From assembly GCA_021798575.1 (NCBI GenBank), contig JAJZGI010000015.1:1-39042 (forward strand): a stretch of 39,042 nucleotides of DNA. The letters run 5' to 3'. Numbering within the stretch: position 1 is the first letter of the stretch; each line of letters starts with the position of its first letter. The translations under genes and the position numbers were made by a program. This document shows positions 24,321 to 33,879 of this stretch, piece after piece. Source of the stretch: Pseudomonadota bacterium. Lineage in GTDB: Bacteria; Pseudomonadota; Alphaproteobacteria; Acetobacterales; Acetobacteraceae. The notes below the pieces were generated by a model. The model saw nothing but the letters and a program-made list of their open reading frames with translations, was not told where the DNA came from and made no database searches.

Positions 24321-26903
24321 TCACACAAGGGATTTTGACGCCATCTCATAGCTGTTTCGGCTGAGATTGGGTTTGGCCAGGATACGTTCAAGCTGCGCGC
24401 GCATGAGCGCTTGCAGCGCCGGGGTGAAGCGCCGCCAGGAGCCGAGCGTGGTGACGAGCCGTGCGGCGACCTGCGGGTTGGTCTCGTCCAACCGCAGAAT
24501 AATGTCGGCCAGCAGCGTGTAGCCGGCACCCGAGGGCTCATGGAACATCGCCGGATTGGTGGCAAAGGCGCCGATGAGGGCGCGCACGCGGTTGGGGTTG
24601 CGCAGGTCGAAATCCGCGTGGCTTGTGAGACGCGAAACGCGCGCCAGCGTGTCATCCGCGCTGCCGCGCGCCTGCACGGCGAACCATTTGTCCAGCACCA
24701 GCGGGTTATGTCTCCATTGCTCGTAGAACGAAGCCAGCGCCGCGTCGCGCTCGGGCGTTCTGGTCTCCGCGAGGTTGGTGAGCGCCGCGAGCTTGTCGGT
24801 CATGTTGCGCGCGGTGGCGAATTGCGTGCTGGCGTGCGCCTCGCCCGCCGCGGTGAGGTAGGAGAGCGCGGTGTTTTTCAACGCGCGCGCGGCCATGGCG
24901 GGGCCGGAGACATCCGCCGCATCCGCCGCGCCAAAACGCTCATAGAGGCCTGCGAACTCAGCCCGGCAATGCAGCCCGAGCGCGCGGCGCGCGGCCTGGC
25001 GCACGGCGTGGATGGCGGCGGGGTCCACTTTGTCCATCTCATCGGCCAGCAGGGATTCAGCGGGCAGCACCAGCGCCTCGGCCGCGAAGGCGGGGTCATC
25101 CGCAGCGCGGGCCAGCGTGGCGGCGAACGCCCGGGCGAGGCCCGCATCCAGGCTGAATTTCCTGGGCGCCGCCACGGCATCGCGCAGCACCAGGCCGGCG
25201 TATTGCTGGAGCGCGTCCCAGCGGTTGAACATGTCCGTCTCGTGCGCGGCGAGGAAGGCGAGGCGCTCGTGGCTCTGGCCTTTGAGCTTGATGGGCGCCG
25301 AGAAATGCCGGAACAGCGAGGCCACGGGCGGCCGCGCGATGTCGGCAAAGGTGAAGCGCTGCTCAGTCTGGTTGAAGATGATCGTCTGCGCGTGCAGCTC
25401 CTGGCCGTGCTCATCCAGCAGCGCCAGCGATATGGGGATGAGGAACGGCTCCTTCACAGGCTGGCCCGGCGTGGGCGGCGTGTTTTGGCGCAGCATGAGG
25501 GTGAAAATCCTGCCCTGCGGATCGTAGGATTCCTCGAACGTGACCACGGGCGTGCCAGCCTGGTCGTACCAGCGCATCATCTGCCGCAGGTCGAGCGCGG
25601 GCTCGGCGGCCTGCATGGCTTTGAGAAAATCTTCCACCGTGGCGGCGGAATTGTCGTTTTGCCGGATGTAGAGATCGATCCCCTGGCGGAATTTATCGCG
25701 CCCGATGAGCGTGCGGACCATGCGCACGACCTCGGCGCCCTTCTCGTAGATCGTCGTGGTGTAGAAATTATTGATCTCGAGATAGCTGGCCGGGCGGACT
25801 GGATGGGCGAGCGGACCGGCATCCTCGCGGAACTGCGTGGCGCGCAGCATTCGCACATCGGCGATGCGCCGGGTGGCGGCGGAGAACTGGTCGGCCATGT
25901 ATTCCTGGTCACGGAAGACGGTGAGCCCCTCCTTCAAGGAGAGCTGGAACCAGTCCCGACAGGTCACACGGTCGCCGGTCCAGTTATGGAAATACTCATG
26001 CGCGATGACGCGCTCCACGCCCTGGAAATCCGCGTCCGTCGCGGTCTCCAGGCTCGCCAGCACATAGGCGGTATTGAAGATGTTGAGGCCCTTGTTCTCC
26101 ATCGCGCCCGCGTTGAAGTCGCTCACCGCCGCGATGTTGAAGATGTCGAGGTCATATTCCAGGCCGAAGGTGGCCTCATCCCATTGCATGGATTTTTTCA
26201 GCGCCAGCATGGCGTGGCCGCAGCGTGTCTCATCGCCGCGCGCGACCCAGATGCCAAGCGCCACCTCCCGGCCCGAGGCGGTGGTGAATGTATCGCGCAC
26301 CGCGATGAGGTCCGCCGCGACGAGGGCGAAGAGATAGGAGGGTTTGGGGTGCGGGTCCTCCCAGGTCGCCCAGGCGATACCGCCGTCCTGCCCCTGCGCG
26401 ACCTGATTGCCGTTGGAGAGCAGCACGGGGAACCTGGCTTTATCGGCGCGCAAGGTGACGCTGTAGCGCGCCATGACATCCGGGCGATCGGGGAAATAGG
26501 TGATCCGCCGGAAGCCCTCGGGTTCGCACTGGGTGAAGAACCCGCTGCCGGACATGTAGAGGCCGGAGAGTTCGGTGTTCGCGCGCGGGATGATTTTCAC
26601 CTGCGTCTCCAGGGTGAAGTCATCTGGCGTCTCGGCGATGGTGAGGCTCTGCGCGTCCTGGAGGTAGCGGCTGACGGCGAGCGGCGCGCCGTCCAGGCTC
26701 ACGGATAATAACTCAAGCTCGCGCCCATCCAGCACCAGCGGGCCGGGGGATTGGCGGCGCAGGTGCAGGCGCGCACGCACGATCGTGCCCTCGGGGTCGA
26801 GGTTGAAATCCAGCGCCACCTCGCGCACCGAAAAGCGCGGCGCGGTATAGTCCGCCAGGCGGACCGGCAGGCGCGCTGGGGTGGAAATCTCTCCGTCGGC
26901 CAT
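24321..26903 (-). CDS. pepN: aminopeptidase N (M1 family)
   Basis: PepN is a broad-specificity zinc aminopeptidase in the final stage of cytosolic protein turnover. The 860-residue sequence has the exopeptidase motif GAMEN (266-270) and the zinc motif HEYFH (302-306) with the third ligand E325 in SLKEGLT. The extended VIAHEYFHNWTGDRVTCRDWF is the gamma-proteobacterial-like PepN type. Other M1 features are the N-terminal beta-domain and the C-terminal helical array. The ATG at 26903 has AAAGGAG five bases upstream; an ATG at 26927 would add eight residues. It is divergent from the DUF482 gene, with 53 bp between. Confidence 0.97.
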   Translation of the reverse strand: MADGEISTPARLPVRLADYTAPRFSVREVALDFNLDPEGTIVRARLHLRRQSPGPLVLDGRELELLSVSLDGAPLAVSRYLQDAQSLTIAETPDDFTLETQVKIIPRANTELSGLYMSGSGFFTQCEPEGFRRITYFPDRPDVMARYSVTLRADKARFPVLLSNGNQVAQGQDGGIAWATWEDPHPKPSYLFALVAADLIAVRDTFTTASGREVALGIWVARGDETRCGHAMLALKKSMQWDEATFGLEYDLDIFNIAAVSDFNAGAMENKGLNIFNTAYVLASLETATDADFQGVERVIAHEYFHNWTGDRVTCRDWFQLSLKEGLTVFRDQEYMADQFSAATRRIADVRMLRATQFREDAGPLAHPVRPASYLEINNFYTTTIYEKGAEVVRMVRTLIGRDKFRQGIDLYIRQNDNSAATVEDFLKAMQAAEPALDLRQMMRWYDQAGTPVVTFEESYDPQGRIFTLMLRQNTPPTPGQPVKEPFLIPISLALLDEHGQELHAQTIIFNQTEQRFTFADIARPPVASLFRHFSAPIKLKGQSHERLAFLAAHETDMFNRWDALQQYAGLVLRDAVAAPRKFSLDAGLARAFAATLARAADDPAFAAEALVLPAESLLADEMDKVDPAAIHAVRQAARRALGLHCRAEFAGLYERFGAADAADVSGPAMAARALKNTALSYLTAAGEAHASTQFATARNMTDKLAALTNLAETRTPERDAALASFYEQWRHNPLVLDKWFAVQARGSADDTLARVSRLTSHADFDLRNPNRVRALIGAFATNPAMFHEPSGAGYTLLADIILRLDETNPQVAARLVTTLGSWRRFTPALQALMRAQLERILAKPNLSRNSYEMASKSLV

Positions 26904-26956
26904 GGAAACTCCTTTAGATACTGGCAAAACTCCGGCTCGCTCGCATATGGTGCGCC

Positions 26957-28111
26957 ATGGCGGATGGCACAGCGCATTTGAACCTGCGGATTTATCAACG
27001 GATTGAAGAGATCGGGCAAGCGGTATGGGATGGCTGCGCCGGAGATGACAACCCGTTCACCTCCCATGCGTTTCTCTCCGCGCTGGAGGATAGTGGATCA
27101 GTCGGCCCGCGCACCGGCTGGCACCCGCGCCACGTCGTGCTGCACGATGCCCAGGGTGAGGTGGCGGCGGTGGCACCCGCCTACGCCAAAACCAACTCCT
27201 ACGGTGAATATGTGTTCGACCACGCCTGGGCGAATGCGCTGGAGCGCGTGGGCGGCCGCTATTACCCCAAATTGCAAATCGCCGTGCCATTCTCCCCCGT
27301 GCCGGGGCCGCGCATTCTGGCGCGCCCAGGCTTGCCAGTGGCGGCGATGGCGGGCGCGCTGGCGCAGATGGCGCAATCGCTCGAATGTTCCTCCGCGCAT
27401 GTCACGTTTTGCAGTGAAAATGAGTGGCACGCGCTGGGCGAGGCCGGTTGGCTGCAACGGCTCGGCGTGCAGTTCCATTGGCACAATGCGGGCTATCGCG
27501 ATTTCGAGGATTTTCTGGGCGCGCTCGCGTCCCGCAAACGCAAGGCGATAAAGCGCGAGCGGCGCGAGGCGCAGGCCGGGCTGACATTCCAGGCGCTGAG
27601 CGGGGCGGCGCTGACCCCGCAGGTGTGGCGGGCTTTCTATAATTTCTATACCGCGACGGTGGACCGCAAATGGGGTGGCGCTTACCTGACCGAGGCGTTC
27701 TTCCCGCTGCTGGGTGAGCGGCTGGGCGACAAGATCGTGCTGATGCTGGCGCTGCGCGATGGAAGGCCGATCGCCGGCGCGCTCAACCTGCGCAGCGCGA
27801 ACGTGCTGTATGGCCGCAACTGGGGCGCGACGGAGGATGTGCCGTTTCTGCATTTCGAGCTGTGCTATTACCAGGCGATCGATTATGCGATCGCGCACGG
27901 CATCCAGCGCGTGGAGGCCGGCGCGCAGGGCGAACATAAAATCCAGCGCGGGTACCTGCCGCGCCCGACCTACTCCGCGCATCTCATCCGCCACGCCGGG
28001 CTGGCCGATGCGGTGGCGGAATTTTTGGTGGAGGAACGCGCGGGAATGGACCGGGCGATAGCGGCGATGATGGAAGATAGCCCGTATAGAAAAGCCGGTG
28101 AGGGCGGGTAG
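26957..28111 (+). CDS. FemAB/GNAT-like protein (DUF482 family)
   Basis: The 384-residue protein resembles the DUF482 'peptidogalycan biosynthesis/recognition' group, with two GNAT-like halves as in FemAB transferases. Family-like stretches are NPFTSHAFLSALEDSGSVG, GWHPRHVVLHD and YYPKLQIAVPFSPVPGPRIL. Also seen are the arginine/lysine block RKRKAIKRERREAQ and the C-terminal RVEAGAQGEHKIQRGYLP with PTYSAHLIRH. No signal peptide is present. The substrate is unknown; an aminoacyl or acyl transfer reaction is only suggested by the fold. Its start lies 53 bp from divergent pepN. Length is normal for the group. Confidence 0.88.
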   Translation: MADGTAHLNLRIYQRIEEIGQAVWDGCAGDDNPFTSHAFLSALEDSGSVGPRTGWHPRHVVLHDAQGEVAAVAPAYAKTNSYGEYVFDHAWANALERVGGRYYPKLQIAVPFSPVPGPRILARPGLPVAAMAGALAQMAQSLECSSAHVTFCSENEWHALGEAGWLQRLGVQFHWHNAGYRDFEDFLGALASRKRKAIKRERREAQAGLTFQALSGAALTPQVWRAFYNFYTATVDRKWGGAYLTEAFFPLLGERLGDKIVLMLALRDGRPIAGALNLRSANVLYGRNWGATEDVPFLHFELCYYQAIDYAIAHGIQRVEAGAQGEHKIQRGYLPRPTYSAHLIRHAGLADAVAEFLVEERAGMDRAIAAMMEDSPYRKAGEGG

Positions 28112-28144
28112 TACGGGCGCCAGAGAATTCATTCAGGAAAAAAT

Positions 28145-28669
28145 ATGGACGAAGAGGAACATCACAAAGAAGTTTACGCTTGTTTTGGGCGGGCTGTTTA
28201 TCATGCCCAGGTTCTCGAAACCGGCCTTATCAATGCGCTTGTGACCATTGATTTCATACCCAGCAACGTCAGCCATTTCAAAGCGAAAACCGATTGGTCG
28301 GATAAGCTCGATGCTTTTTTTGATCAACATACCGCGCTAACTATGGGCAACCTTATACGCGCACTGCGTAAGGTCGCATCTATTCCAGACGACCTGGAGG
28401 CTGCGCTAAAAATAGCTCTCGAAAAACGGAAATTTCTTGTGCATCACTATTTTCGAGAGAAGGTCTTGCTGTTCACGACCGAGCGAGGCCGCGACCAGAT
28501 GATCGAAGATTTTAACCAGTATGTCGATGTCTTTATTTCCGCTGATAGATGGCTCGATAGCATCATTGAACCGATCAATGCCCGCTATGACATAACCCCA
28601 GAAAAGGTCGACGCCATGTTCAATGAGCTTATCACAGAGCATAGGGACAAAAATCCTGAAACACGTTGA
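28145..28669 (+). CDS. HEPN-like hypothetical protein
   Basis: The 174-residue product is all-helical by its pattern and AT-richer than its neighbours, suggesting acquisition. The N-terminal AVYHAQVLETGLINALV and the sequence ALEKRKFLVHHYFRE resemble a HEPN-type fold. R95 and H100 form an R-x4-H motif, the catalytic pattern of HEPN ribonucleases. Many proteins with an RN-F-L-x-H-H-x-F segment are annotated only as hypothetical; here the usual asparagine after arginine is lysine. There is no partner antitoxin gene. The ATG at 28145 lies 33 bp after the DUF482 stop and has an AGGA-like site close by. The 238 bp to gltX hold no convincing gene. Confidence 0.72.
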   Translation: MDEEEHHKEVYACFGRAVYHAQVLETGLINALVTIDFIPSNVSHFKAKTDWSDKLDAFFDQHTALTMGNLIRALRKVASIPDDLEAALKIALEKRKFLVHHYFREKVLLFTTERGRDQMIEDFNQYVDVFISADRWLDSIIEPINARYDITPEKVDAMFNELITEHRDKNPETR

Positions 28670-28907
28670 GACCATGCTTTCATGGCTTTACGAAGGAAAC
28701 AACAAGAATTGTCATTTGCCGAAAGCCACCCCTCCGCTCCGGTTCAACTTAACCGCTTCTCCTCCCAAACCCCTGGAATCGACCGCTCCGCCTTCCACCC
28801 AACCCAATTCTTTGCGATTGTCCGAACATTACCCGACCACCCCCCCAAACCATCCCACCATCCCCGCCTTACTTCCCGCCATTAAAAAATTGGTCTAACC
28901 CGCGTGC

Positions 28908-30245
28908 ATGACAAAAGTTCGTTTTGCGCCCAGCCCCACGGGCTACCTGCATGTCGGCAATGCGCGCGCCGCTTTGGTGAATTTCCTGTTCGCCCGGCAC
29001 AGCGGCGGCGAGTTCCTGCTCCGTCTGGACGACACGGACACCGAGCGCGGGCGCCCTGAGTATGAGCAGGGAATATATGATGACCTCGCCTGGCTGGGCA
29101 TCACCTGGGACGAGACCGCGAAGCAATCCGCGCGGTTCGAGCGTTACGCCCAGGCCGCCGAACAATTAAAAGCCGCCGGGCTGCTGTATCCGTGCTTCGA
29201 GAATGAGGACGAGCTGGCGGCCAAGCGCAACGCGCTGGTCAAGCGCAAGCTCCCCCCGGTGTACGACCGCGCCGCTCTCAGCCTGACCGCCGAACAGCGC
29301 GCCACCGCCGAGGCCGCGGGCAAACGACCCTACTGGCGGTTCAAACTCTCCGATGGTTTCGCCGAATGGCACGACCTGGTGCTGGGCGGCCGGCGGATCA
29401 AATTCGGCAGCGTGTCGGACCCGGTGCTGATCCGCGCCGATGGCACGCCGCTCTATACCTTCACCTCGGTGGTGGATGATATCGATTTCGGCATCAGCCA
29501 TATCATCCGTGGCGAGGATCATGTCTCCAACACCGCCGTGCAGATCGACCTGTTCCAGGCGCTGGGCGCGGCGCTGCCGCGCTTTGCGCATCTGCCGCTC
29601 ATCAGCGGTGGGGATGGCGAGAAGCTCTCCAAGCGGATCGGCAGCATATCCCTGCGGGCGCTGCGCAAGGACGGCGTGGAGCCGGGGGCGGTATGCGCCT
29701 ATCTGGCCCGGCTCGGCACCAACAAGGATGTGGCGGCGGGGGCGATGCAGGCGCTGGTGGAGGGCTTCAACCTGGCAGATTTTGGCCGCTCCCCGCCGCG
29801 CTTCGATGCCAAACAGCTGCTGGCGCTCAACCGCAAGACGCTGCACGGGCTGGAGTTCGAGGCGGTGCGGCAGCGGCTGCCCGAGGGTGCGGGAGCGGAT
29901 TTCTGGGCGGCGGTGCGTGGAAACCTGGACCTGCTGACCGAGGCCCGGCGCTGGTGGGCGGTCGTCCAGGGGGACATCACGCCGCCTGACCTGCACGGCG
30001 AGGAGCCGGTGCTGCGCGCCGCGCTGGCGCATCTGCCCCCTGCCCCGCTGGGGCCGGATTCCTGGCGGGAGTGGACCAGCGCCATTGCCGCCGCGACGGG
30101 TGCCAAAGGAAGGGCGCTGTATCATCCGCTGCGCCTGGCGCTCACGGCCGAGGAGCAGGGGCCGGAGATGGCGGCGCTGCTGCCGCTCATCGGCCATGGC
30201 CGGGTAGTGGCGCGGCTGGCTCCCTTCAGTGTATACGCCCCATGA
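28908..30245 (+). CDS. gltX: glutamyl-tRNA synthetase
   Basis: GltX charges tRNA-Glu (and in Alphaproteobacteria often tRNA-Gln, later amidated by GatCAB). The 445-residue class I enzyme begins MTKVRFAPSPTGYLHVGNAR, with the HIGH-type motif at 15-18. It has RLDDTDTERGRPEY, then HIIRGEDHVSN around 198-208, and the KMSKS-type motif as KLSKR at 239-243. The anticodon-binding C-terminal half is shorter than in enterobacterial GltX. Alphaproteobacteria usually have two gltX genes; which copy this is cannot be decided here. Eighteen bases separate it from the YfgM-like gene, so it may lead the yfgM-bamB-der transcript. Confidence 0.96.
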   Translation: MTKVRFAPSPTGYLHVGNARAALVNFLFARHSGGEFLLRLDDTDTERGRPEYEQGIYDDLAWLGITWDETAKQSARFERYAQAAEQLKAAGLLYPCFENEDELAAKRNALVKRKLPPVYDRAALSLTAEQRATAEAAGKRPYWRFKLSDGFAEWHDLVLGGRRIKFGSVSDPVLIRADGTPLYTFTSVVDDIDFGISHIIRGEDHVSNTAVQIDLFQALGAALPRFAHLPLISGGDGEKLSKRIGSISLRALRKDGVEPGAVCAYLARLGTNKDVAAGAMQALVEGFNLADFGRSPPRFDAKQLLALNRKTLHGLEFEAVRQRLPEGAGADFWAAVRGNLDLLTEARRWWAVVQGDITPPDLHGEEPVLRAALAHLPPAPLGPDSWREWTSAIAAATGAKGRALYHPLRLALTAEEQGPEMAALLPLIGHGRVVARLAPFSVYAP

Positions 30246-30263
30246 ACATGAGGATGGCTGCGC

Positions 30264-30926
30264 GTGGTTGATATTTTTGACGAGGTTTCCGACGATCTGC
30301 GTACCGATCGCGCGATCAGGGTCGCGAAGCGCTATGGCGGCGTGCTGCTGGTGGCGCTGGTGCTGGTACTGGTGGCTGTCGCGGCGCAGCAGGGCTGGAA
30401 CGAATATCAGTCCAGGCGGGACGCCAAGGCCGCCATCGCCTACCTGGCGCTCACCACGCCACTGGACGCCGGGGGCACGCTGAGTGACACGCAGGGTGAC
30501 GCGGATGCCAAAGCGCTGACGAATTTTGCCGCCACCGCGCCGCAGGGCTACAAAACCCTGAGCCAGTTGCGCGCCGCCGGGCTGTATGCGGATGCCGGGC
30601 AGCTCACCCAGGCGGAGGGCCTGTGGAACGCGGTCGCTAACGACCCGGACGCCGACGCGCCGCTGCGCCAGCTCGCCAGCCTGCTCTGGGCGCAGCACGC
30701 GCTGGGCCACGCGCCGAACGCCGACGTGCTGGCGCGGCTGCAACCGCTCGTGGGTGGAGGCAACCCCTACCACGGTCTGGCGCAGGAGACTGAGGCGCTG
30801 CTGTATCTGCATGAAGGAAATAACGACATGGCAAAGGGGCTGTTCAAACAGCTCGCCGCCGACCCCAACTCCCCCGAGGGCGTGCGCGACCGCGCCGCCG
30901 GATTGCTCGCAAAGCTGAACGGATGA
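30264..30926 (+). CDS. YfgM-like TPR protein with one membrane helix
   Basis: The 220-residue protein has a short cytoplasmic N-terminus (VDIFDEVSDDLRTDRAIR), one transmembrane helix (about residues 26-44: GGVLLVALVLVLVAVAAQQ) and a periplasmic helical part with TPR-like repeats. YfgM in E. coli is an ancillary subunit of the SecYEG translocon that hands proteins to periplasmic chaperones. Sequence identity to that protein is low by eye, but the yfgM-bamB-der gene order is the same. The start codon is GTG. It overlaps bamB by four bases (ATGA). Confidence 0.83.
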   Translation: MVDIFDEVSDDLRTDRAIRVAKRYGGVLLVALVLVLVAVAAQQGWNEYQSRRDAKAAIAYLALTTPLDAGGTLSDTQGDADAKALTNFAATAPQGYKTLSQLRAAGLYADAGQLTQAEGLWNAVANDPDADAPLRQLASLLWAQHALGHAPNADVLARLQPLVGGGNPYHGLAQETEALLYLHEGNNDMAKGLFKQLAADPNSPEGVRDRAAGLLAKLNG

Positions 30927-32239
30927 CAAAGAACATGATGGGACGCCGCAGCGCCTCGACCCTGTTGCTGGGGCTGCTCGCCTCCTGCGCCACGCCAAAG
31001 CCGCCGATTGTCGGCACGCAGATTCCGGTGATCCCGAACACCGATGACCTGCATGTCACGCCGCAGGCGCCGCCCGTGAGCCTGCCGCCCCCAGTGGCAT
31101 TGCAGGACTGGCCGCAGCCGCTGGGCAACGCCGCGCACTGCGCCGGGAACGCCGCCGGGCCGCTCAATTTCACGCCCAAATGGGTGAGCGGCATCGGTGC
31201 CGCGGGCGGGTATCGTCAGCCGCTGATGGCCAGCCCGATACTGGCCGGTGACAGAGTGTTCACCATGGATGCCAATGCGGTGGTGCGCGCCCTCGCCAGC
31301 GTCGATGGCAGCGATATCTGGCACACCGTGACAAAGCCGAAACACAGCACCGAGGTGAATATCGGCGGCGGAATCGCCTATAACCATGGGCGGGTCTATG
31401 CCAGCACCGGCTATGGGGAAATTCTGGCGCTGGATGCCGGGACCGGCAAAATCTTATGGCGGCAGACCCTGGACTACCCGACCCGCACGGCGCCGATGGT
31501 GGCGGGCGGGCTGGTGGCCGTGGTGGTGCAGAATGATATCCTGCTGACCTTCGACGCGGTGAGCGGCACGCCGGGCTGGCGCTTTACCGGCCAGGTGGGC
31601 AGCGCGCCGGATGCGACCGTGGGGCTGGCCGGTGCGCCCGCCTATGCCGATGGCATATTGGTGGCCGGATTCTCCTCGGGTATGTTGGCGGCGCTGGACG
31701 CGACCTCCGGCACGCCGCTATGGGAGCAGAGCTTGGCCTCGGGCTTTGCGCAGGCGAGCTCGCTGGATTTCTCGGATATCGTCGCCGCACCGGTGATCGC
31801 GGGCGGGGTGGTATATGCCATCGGCCTGGGGGATACCACGATGGCGGTGGATCTGCACACCGGCGCCAAGGTATGGACGCATAATGCGGCAGGGATGCAG
31901 GCATTCTGCGTGGCGGGTGGTTTTGCCTTCCTGCTCGATAAAACCCAGACATTGTTTGCCATCCATGCCGACGACGGGCTGGTGAGCTGGTCGCTCAGCC
32001 TGCCCGGCTTCCATAACATGAAAAAATCGGAGGGGCCGCAGCAATGGGTCGGGCCGGTGATGGTGAACGGCGCGCTGCTGCTGGGCAACAGCCGCGGTGA
32101 GATGGCGCTGGTGGATGCCGTGACGGGCAAGATGACGGGGCTGCATAAATTGGCCGGGCCGCTGGACCTCACGCCGATCACTGCCGACGGCCTGCTCCTT
32201 CAACTCTCGCGCGATGCCAAGCTGACCGCATACGGCTGA
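30923..32239 (+). CDS. bamB: outer-membrane assembly lipoprotein BamB
   Basis: BamB is the beta-propeller lipoprotein of the BAM complex, which aids delivery of outer-membrane proteins to BamA. The 438-residue precursor has a signal with lipobox LASC (Cys22). A proline-rich stretch follows, and then PQQ/PQQ-like propeller repeats such as NGHGRVYASTGYGEILALDAGTGKILW and VYAIGLGDTTMAVDLHTGAKVW. The linker before the propeller is longer than in enterobacterial BamB. It overlaps the upstream YfgM-like gene (ATGA) and der (TGATG), so all three are coupled. bamE is 24 kb away. Confidence 0.93.
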   Translation: MTKNMMGRRSASTLLLGLLASCATPKPPIVGTQIPVIPNTDDLHVTPQAPPVSLPPPVALQDWPQPLGNAAHCAGNAAGPLNFTPKWVSGIGAAGGYRQPLMASPILAGDRVFTMDANAVVRALASVDGSDIWHTVTKPKHSTEVNIGGGIAYNHGRVYASTGYGEILALDAGTGKILWRQTLDYPTRTAPMVAGGLVAVVVQNDILLTFDAVSGTPGWRFTGQVGSAPDATVGLAGAPAYADGILVAGFSSGMLAALDATSGTPLWEQSLASGFAQASSLDFSDIVAAPVIAGGVVYAIGLGDTTMAVDLHTGAKVWTHNAAGMQAFCVAGGFAFLLDKTQTLFAIHADDGLVSWSLSLPGFHNMKKSEGPQQWVGPVMVNGALLLGNSRGEMALVDAVTGKMTGLHKLAGPLDLTPITADGLLLQLSRDAKLTAYG

Positions 32240-33579
32240 TGCTGCTCCCGCGCGTCGTCATCACCGGGCGCCCAAACGTCGGCAAATCCACGCTGTTCAA
32301 CCGGCTGGTGGGCGCGCGCCTGGCGCTGGTGGCGGACACACCTGGGGTGACGCGTGACCGCAAGGAGGCCGAGACCGTGCTGGCGGGCACCAAACTGCTG
32401 CTGGTGGACACCGCCGGGCTGGAAGAGGCAGCGCCTGAGAGTATCCCAGGGCGGATGCGCCACTCGACAGGCCAGGCGGTCGAGCAGGCGGACCTCGTTT
32501 TGTTCGTGTTCGATGCGCGCAGCGGGCTGCTGCCCGAGGATGTGCATTTCGCCACCTGGCTGCGCCGCACCGGCAAAAAAGTGCTCGTGGTCGCCAACAA
32601 GGCCGAGGGACGCGGGGGCGCCGCGGCGGCGATGGAGGCCTATTCGCTCGGCCTGGGCGACCCGGTGGCGATCTCGGCTGAGCATAATGAGGGCGTATAC
32701 GACCTCATGCGCGATATCGCCGAGCTGTTGCCCCGTGCCGATACGGCGGACGAGGCGGCGGAGAATCTGCCCCTACACTTTGCCATCATCGGCCGGCCGA
32801 ACGCCGGGAAATCCACCCTCATGAACCATCTGCTGGGCCAGGAGCGGATGATCACCGGGCCGGAGCCTGGCCTGACGCGGGATGCCGTGGCGGTGGATTT
32901 TACCGGCCCGGATGGCAGGCTGTACCGGCTGGTGGATACCGCCGGGCTGCGCAAACGCGCGAAGGTCGATGAAGGGCTGGAGCGTATGTCCACCTCCTCC
33001 TCGATCGAGGCGCTGAAGCGCGCCGAGATGGTGGTGCTGGCGATCGACGCCATGCAGGGCGTGCAGGAGCAGGACCTGCACATCGCCCGGCTGGTCGAGC
33101 GGGAGGGCCGGGGCTGCGTGATCGCACTCACCAAATGGGACGCGCTGGACGACCGCGCCAGCGCCAGGCAAGCGGCGCTGGACCGCATCTCCATCTCGCT
33201 CAGCCAGATGAAGGGCATCACGCTGGTGCCGCTCTCGGCCGAAACGGGCGAGGGAATCGGCAGACTGTTTCCGGCGATTCGCGCGACCTACGAGAAATGG
33301 AATCTCCGGGTGCCGACGAGCGCGCTGAACCGCTGGTTCGAGAGCGCGCTGGAGCGCTTCCCGCCGCCGCTGGTGGAGGGACGTCGGCTGAAACTACGCT
33401 ATATCACGCAGGTGAAGGCGCGGCCGCCGAGCTTCGCGCTGTTTGGCACACGCGCCGAGCAGGTGCCCGATACCTATGTGCGCTACCTCGTGAACTCACT
33501 GCGCGAGGCGTTCGAGATGCCGGGCGTGCCGATCCGTATCATGCTGCGCGGCACGGATAATCCGTATCACGAGAAGTGA
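32239..33579 (+). CDS. der: ribosome-assembly GTPase Der (EngA)
   Basis: Der is the tandem-domain GTPase needed for 50S subunit maturation. The 446-residue protein has a first G domain with G1 GRPNVGKST (10-18), G3 DTAGLEE and G4 NKAEG. The second G domain has GRPNAGKSTLMNHLLGQE, DTAGLRKRAKVDEGLER and TKWD. The C-terminal KH-like domain ends GVPIRIMLRGTDNPYHEK. The first-domain G4 reads N-K-A-E, close to the standard N-K-x-D. The start overlaps the bamB stop by one base. Confidence 0.97.
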   Translation: MLLPRVVITGRPNVGKSTLFNRLVGARLALVADTPGVTRDRKEAETVLAGTKLLLVDTAGLEEAAPESIPGRMRHSTGQAVEQADLVLFVFDARSGLLPEDVHFATWLRRTGKKVLVVANKAEGRGGAAAAMEAYSLGLGDPVAISAEHNEGVYDLMRDIAELLPRADTADEAAENLPLHFAIIGRPNAGKSTLMNHLLGQERMITGPEPGLTRDAVAVDFTGPDGRLYRLVDTAGLRKRAKVDEGLERMSTSSSIEALKRAEMVVLAIDAMQGVQEQDLHIARLVEREGRGCVIALTKWDALDDRASARQAALDRISISLSQMKGITLVPLSAETGEGIGRLFPAIRATYEKWNLRVPTSALNRWFESALERFPPPLVEGRRLKLRYITQVKARPPSFALFGTRAEQVPDTYVRYLVNSLREAFEMPGVPIRIMLRGTDNPYHEK

Positions 33580-33591
33580 GTGATTCTGGCC

Positions 33592-33777
33592 TTACGCCAT
33601 GCGCCAGAGCATACCGCCAAACCGCACGATGACGAGCCATAGCACCGCCGAGATGGCGAGCATGAGCATAATGGCCACACCGGGCGGGAGCTTAGTGAAC
33701 CGCGCGAACCACGCCTGCGACGCTACGGCGCGCGCCTTAGGAGCAGCCTGCCGCCTGGCGTAGGATTTTTCCTTCAT
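33592..33777 (-). CDS. small single-pass membrane protein
   Basis: The 61 residues comprise a basic N-terminus (MKEKSYARRQAAPKARAVA), an aromatic segment and one strong transmembrane helix (about 35-54: VAIMLMLAISAVLWLVIV), then a short tail. This is a typical small membrane protein. The ribosome-binding site is weak, so confidence is limited. It converges on der. I recognise no family. Confidence 0.55.
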   Translation of the reverse strand: MKEKSYARRQAAPKARAVASQAWFARFTKLPPGVAIMLMLAISAVLWLVIVRFGGMLWRMA

Positions 33778-33879
33778 CGGCGTTTGGGATTCATCGCGCG
33801 AAGCATCATGTTTTTGAATTTCTGAACGTGGTAACGAAGATTACCGAAGCGTACAGCGGATGGCAATGCCGTTGATCCG

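Noticed and set aside
24411-26708. Long plus-strand open frame opposite pepN
   Set aside because: pepN has all M1 motifs on the minus strand. The frame has arginine/glutamate/histidine-rich low-information composition, as expected of GC-rich antisense frames.
28682-28885. Possible 67-residue gene before gltX
   Set aside because: Proline/serine/histidine-rich translation with no family resemblance, and overlapping alternative frames with equal claim; the ribosome-binding site is not convincing.
29166-30998. Long minus-strand open frame opposite gltX and the YfgM-like gene
   Set aside because: Both plus-strand genes are clear; the opposite frame has no recognisable domain and spans two genes and their gap.
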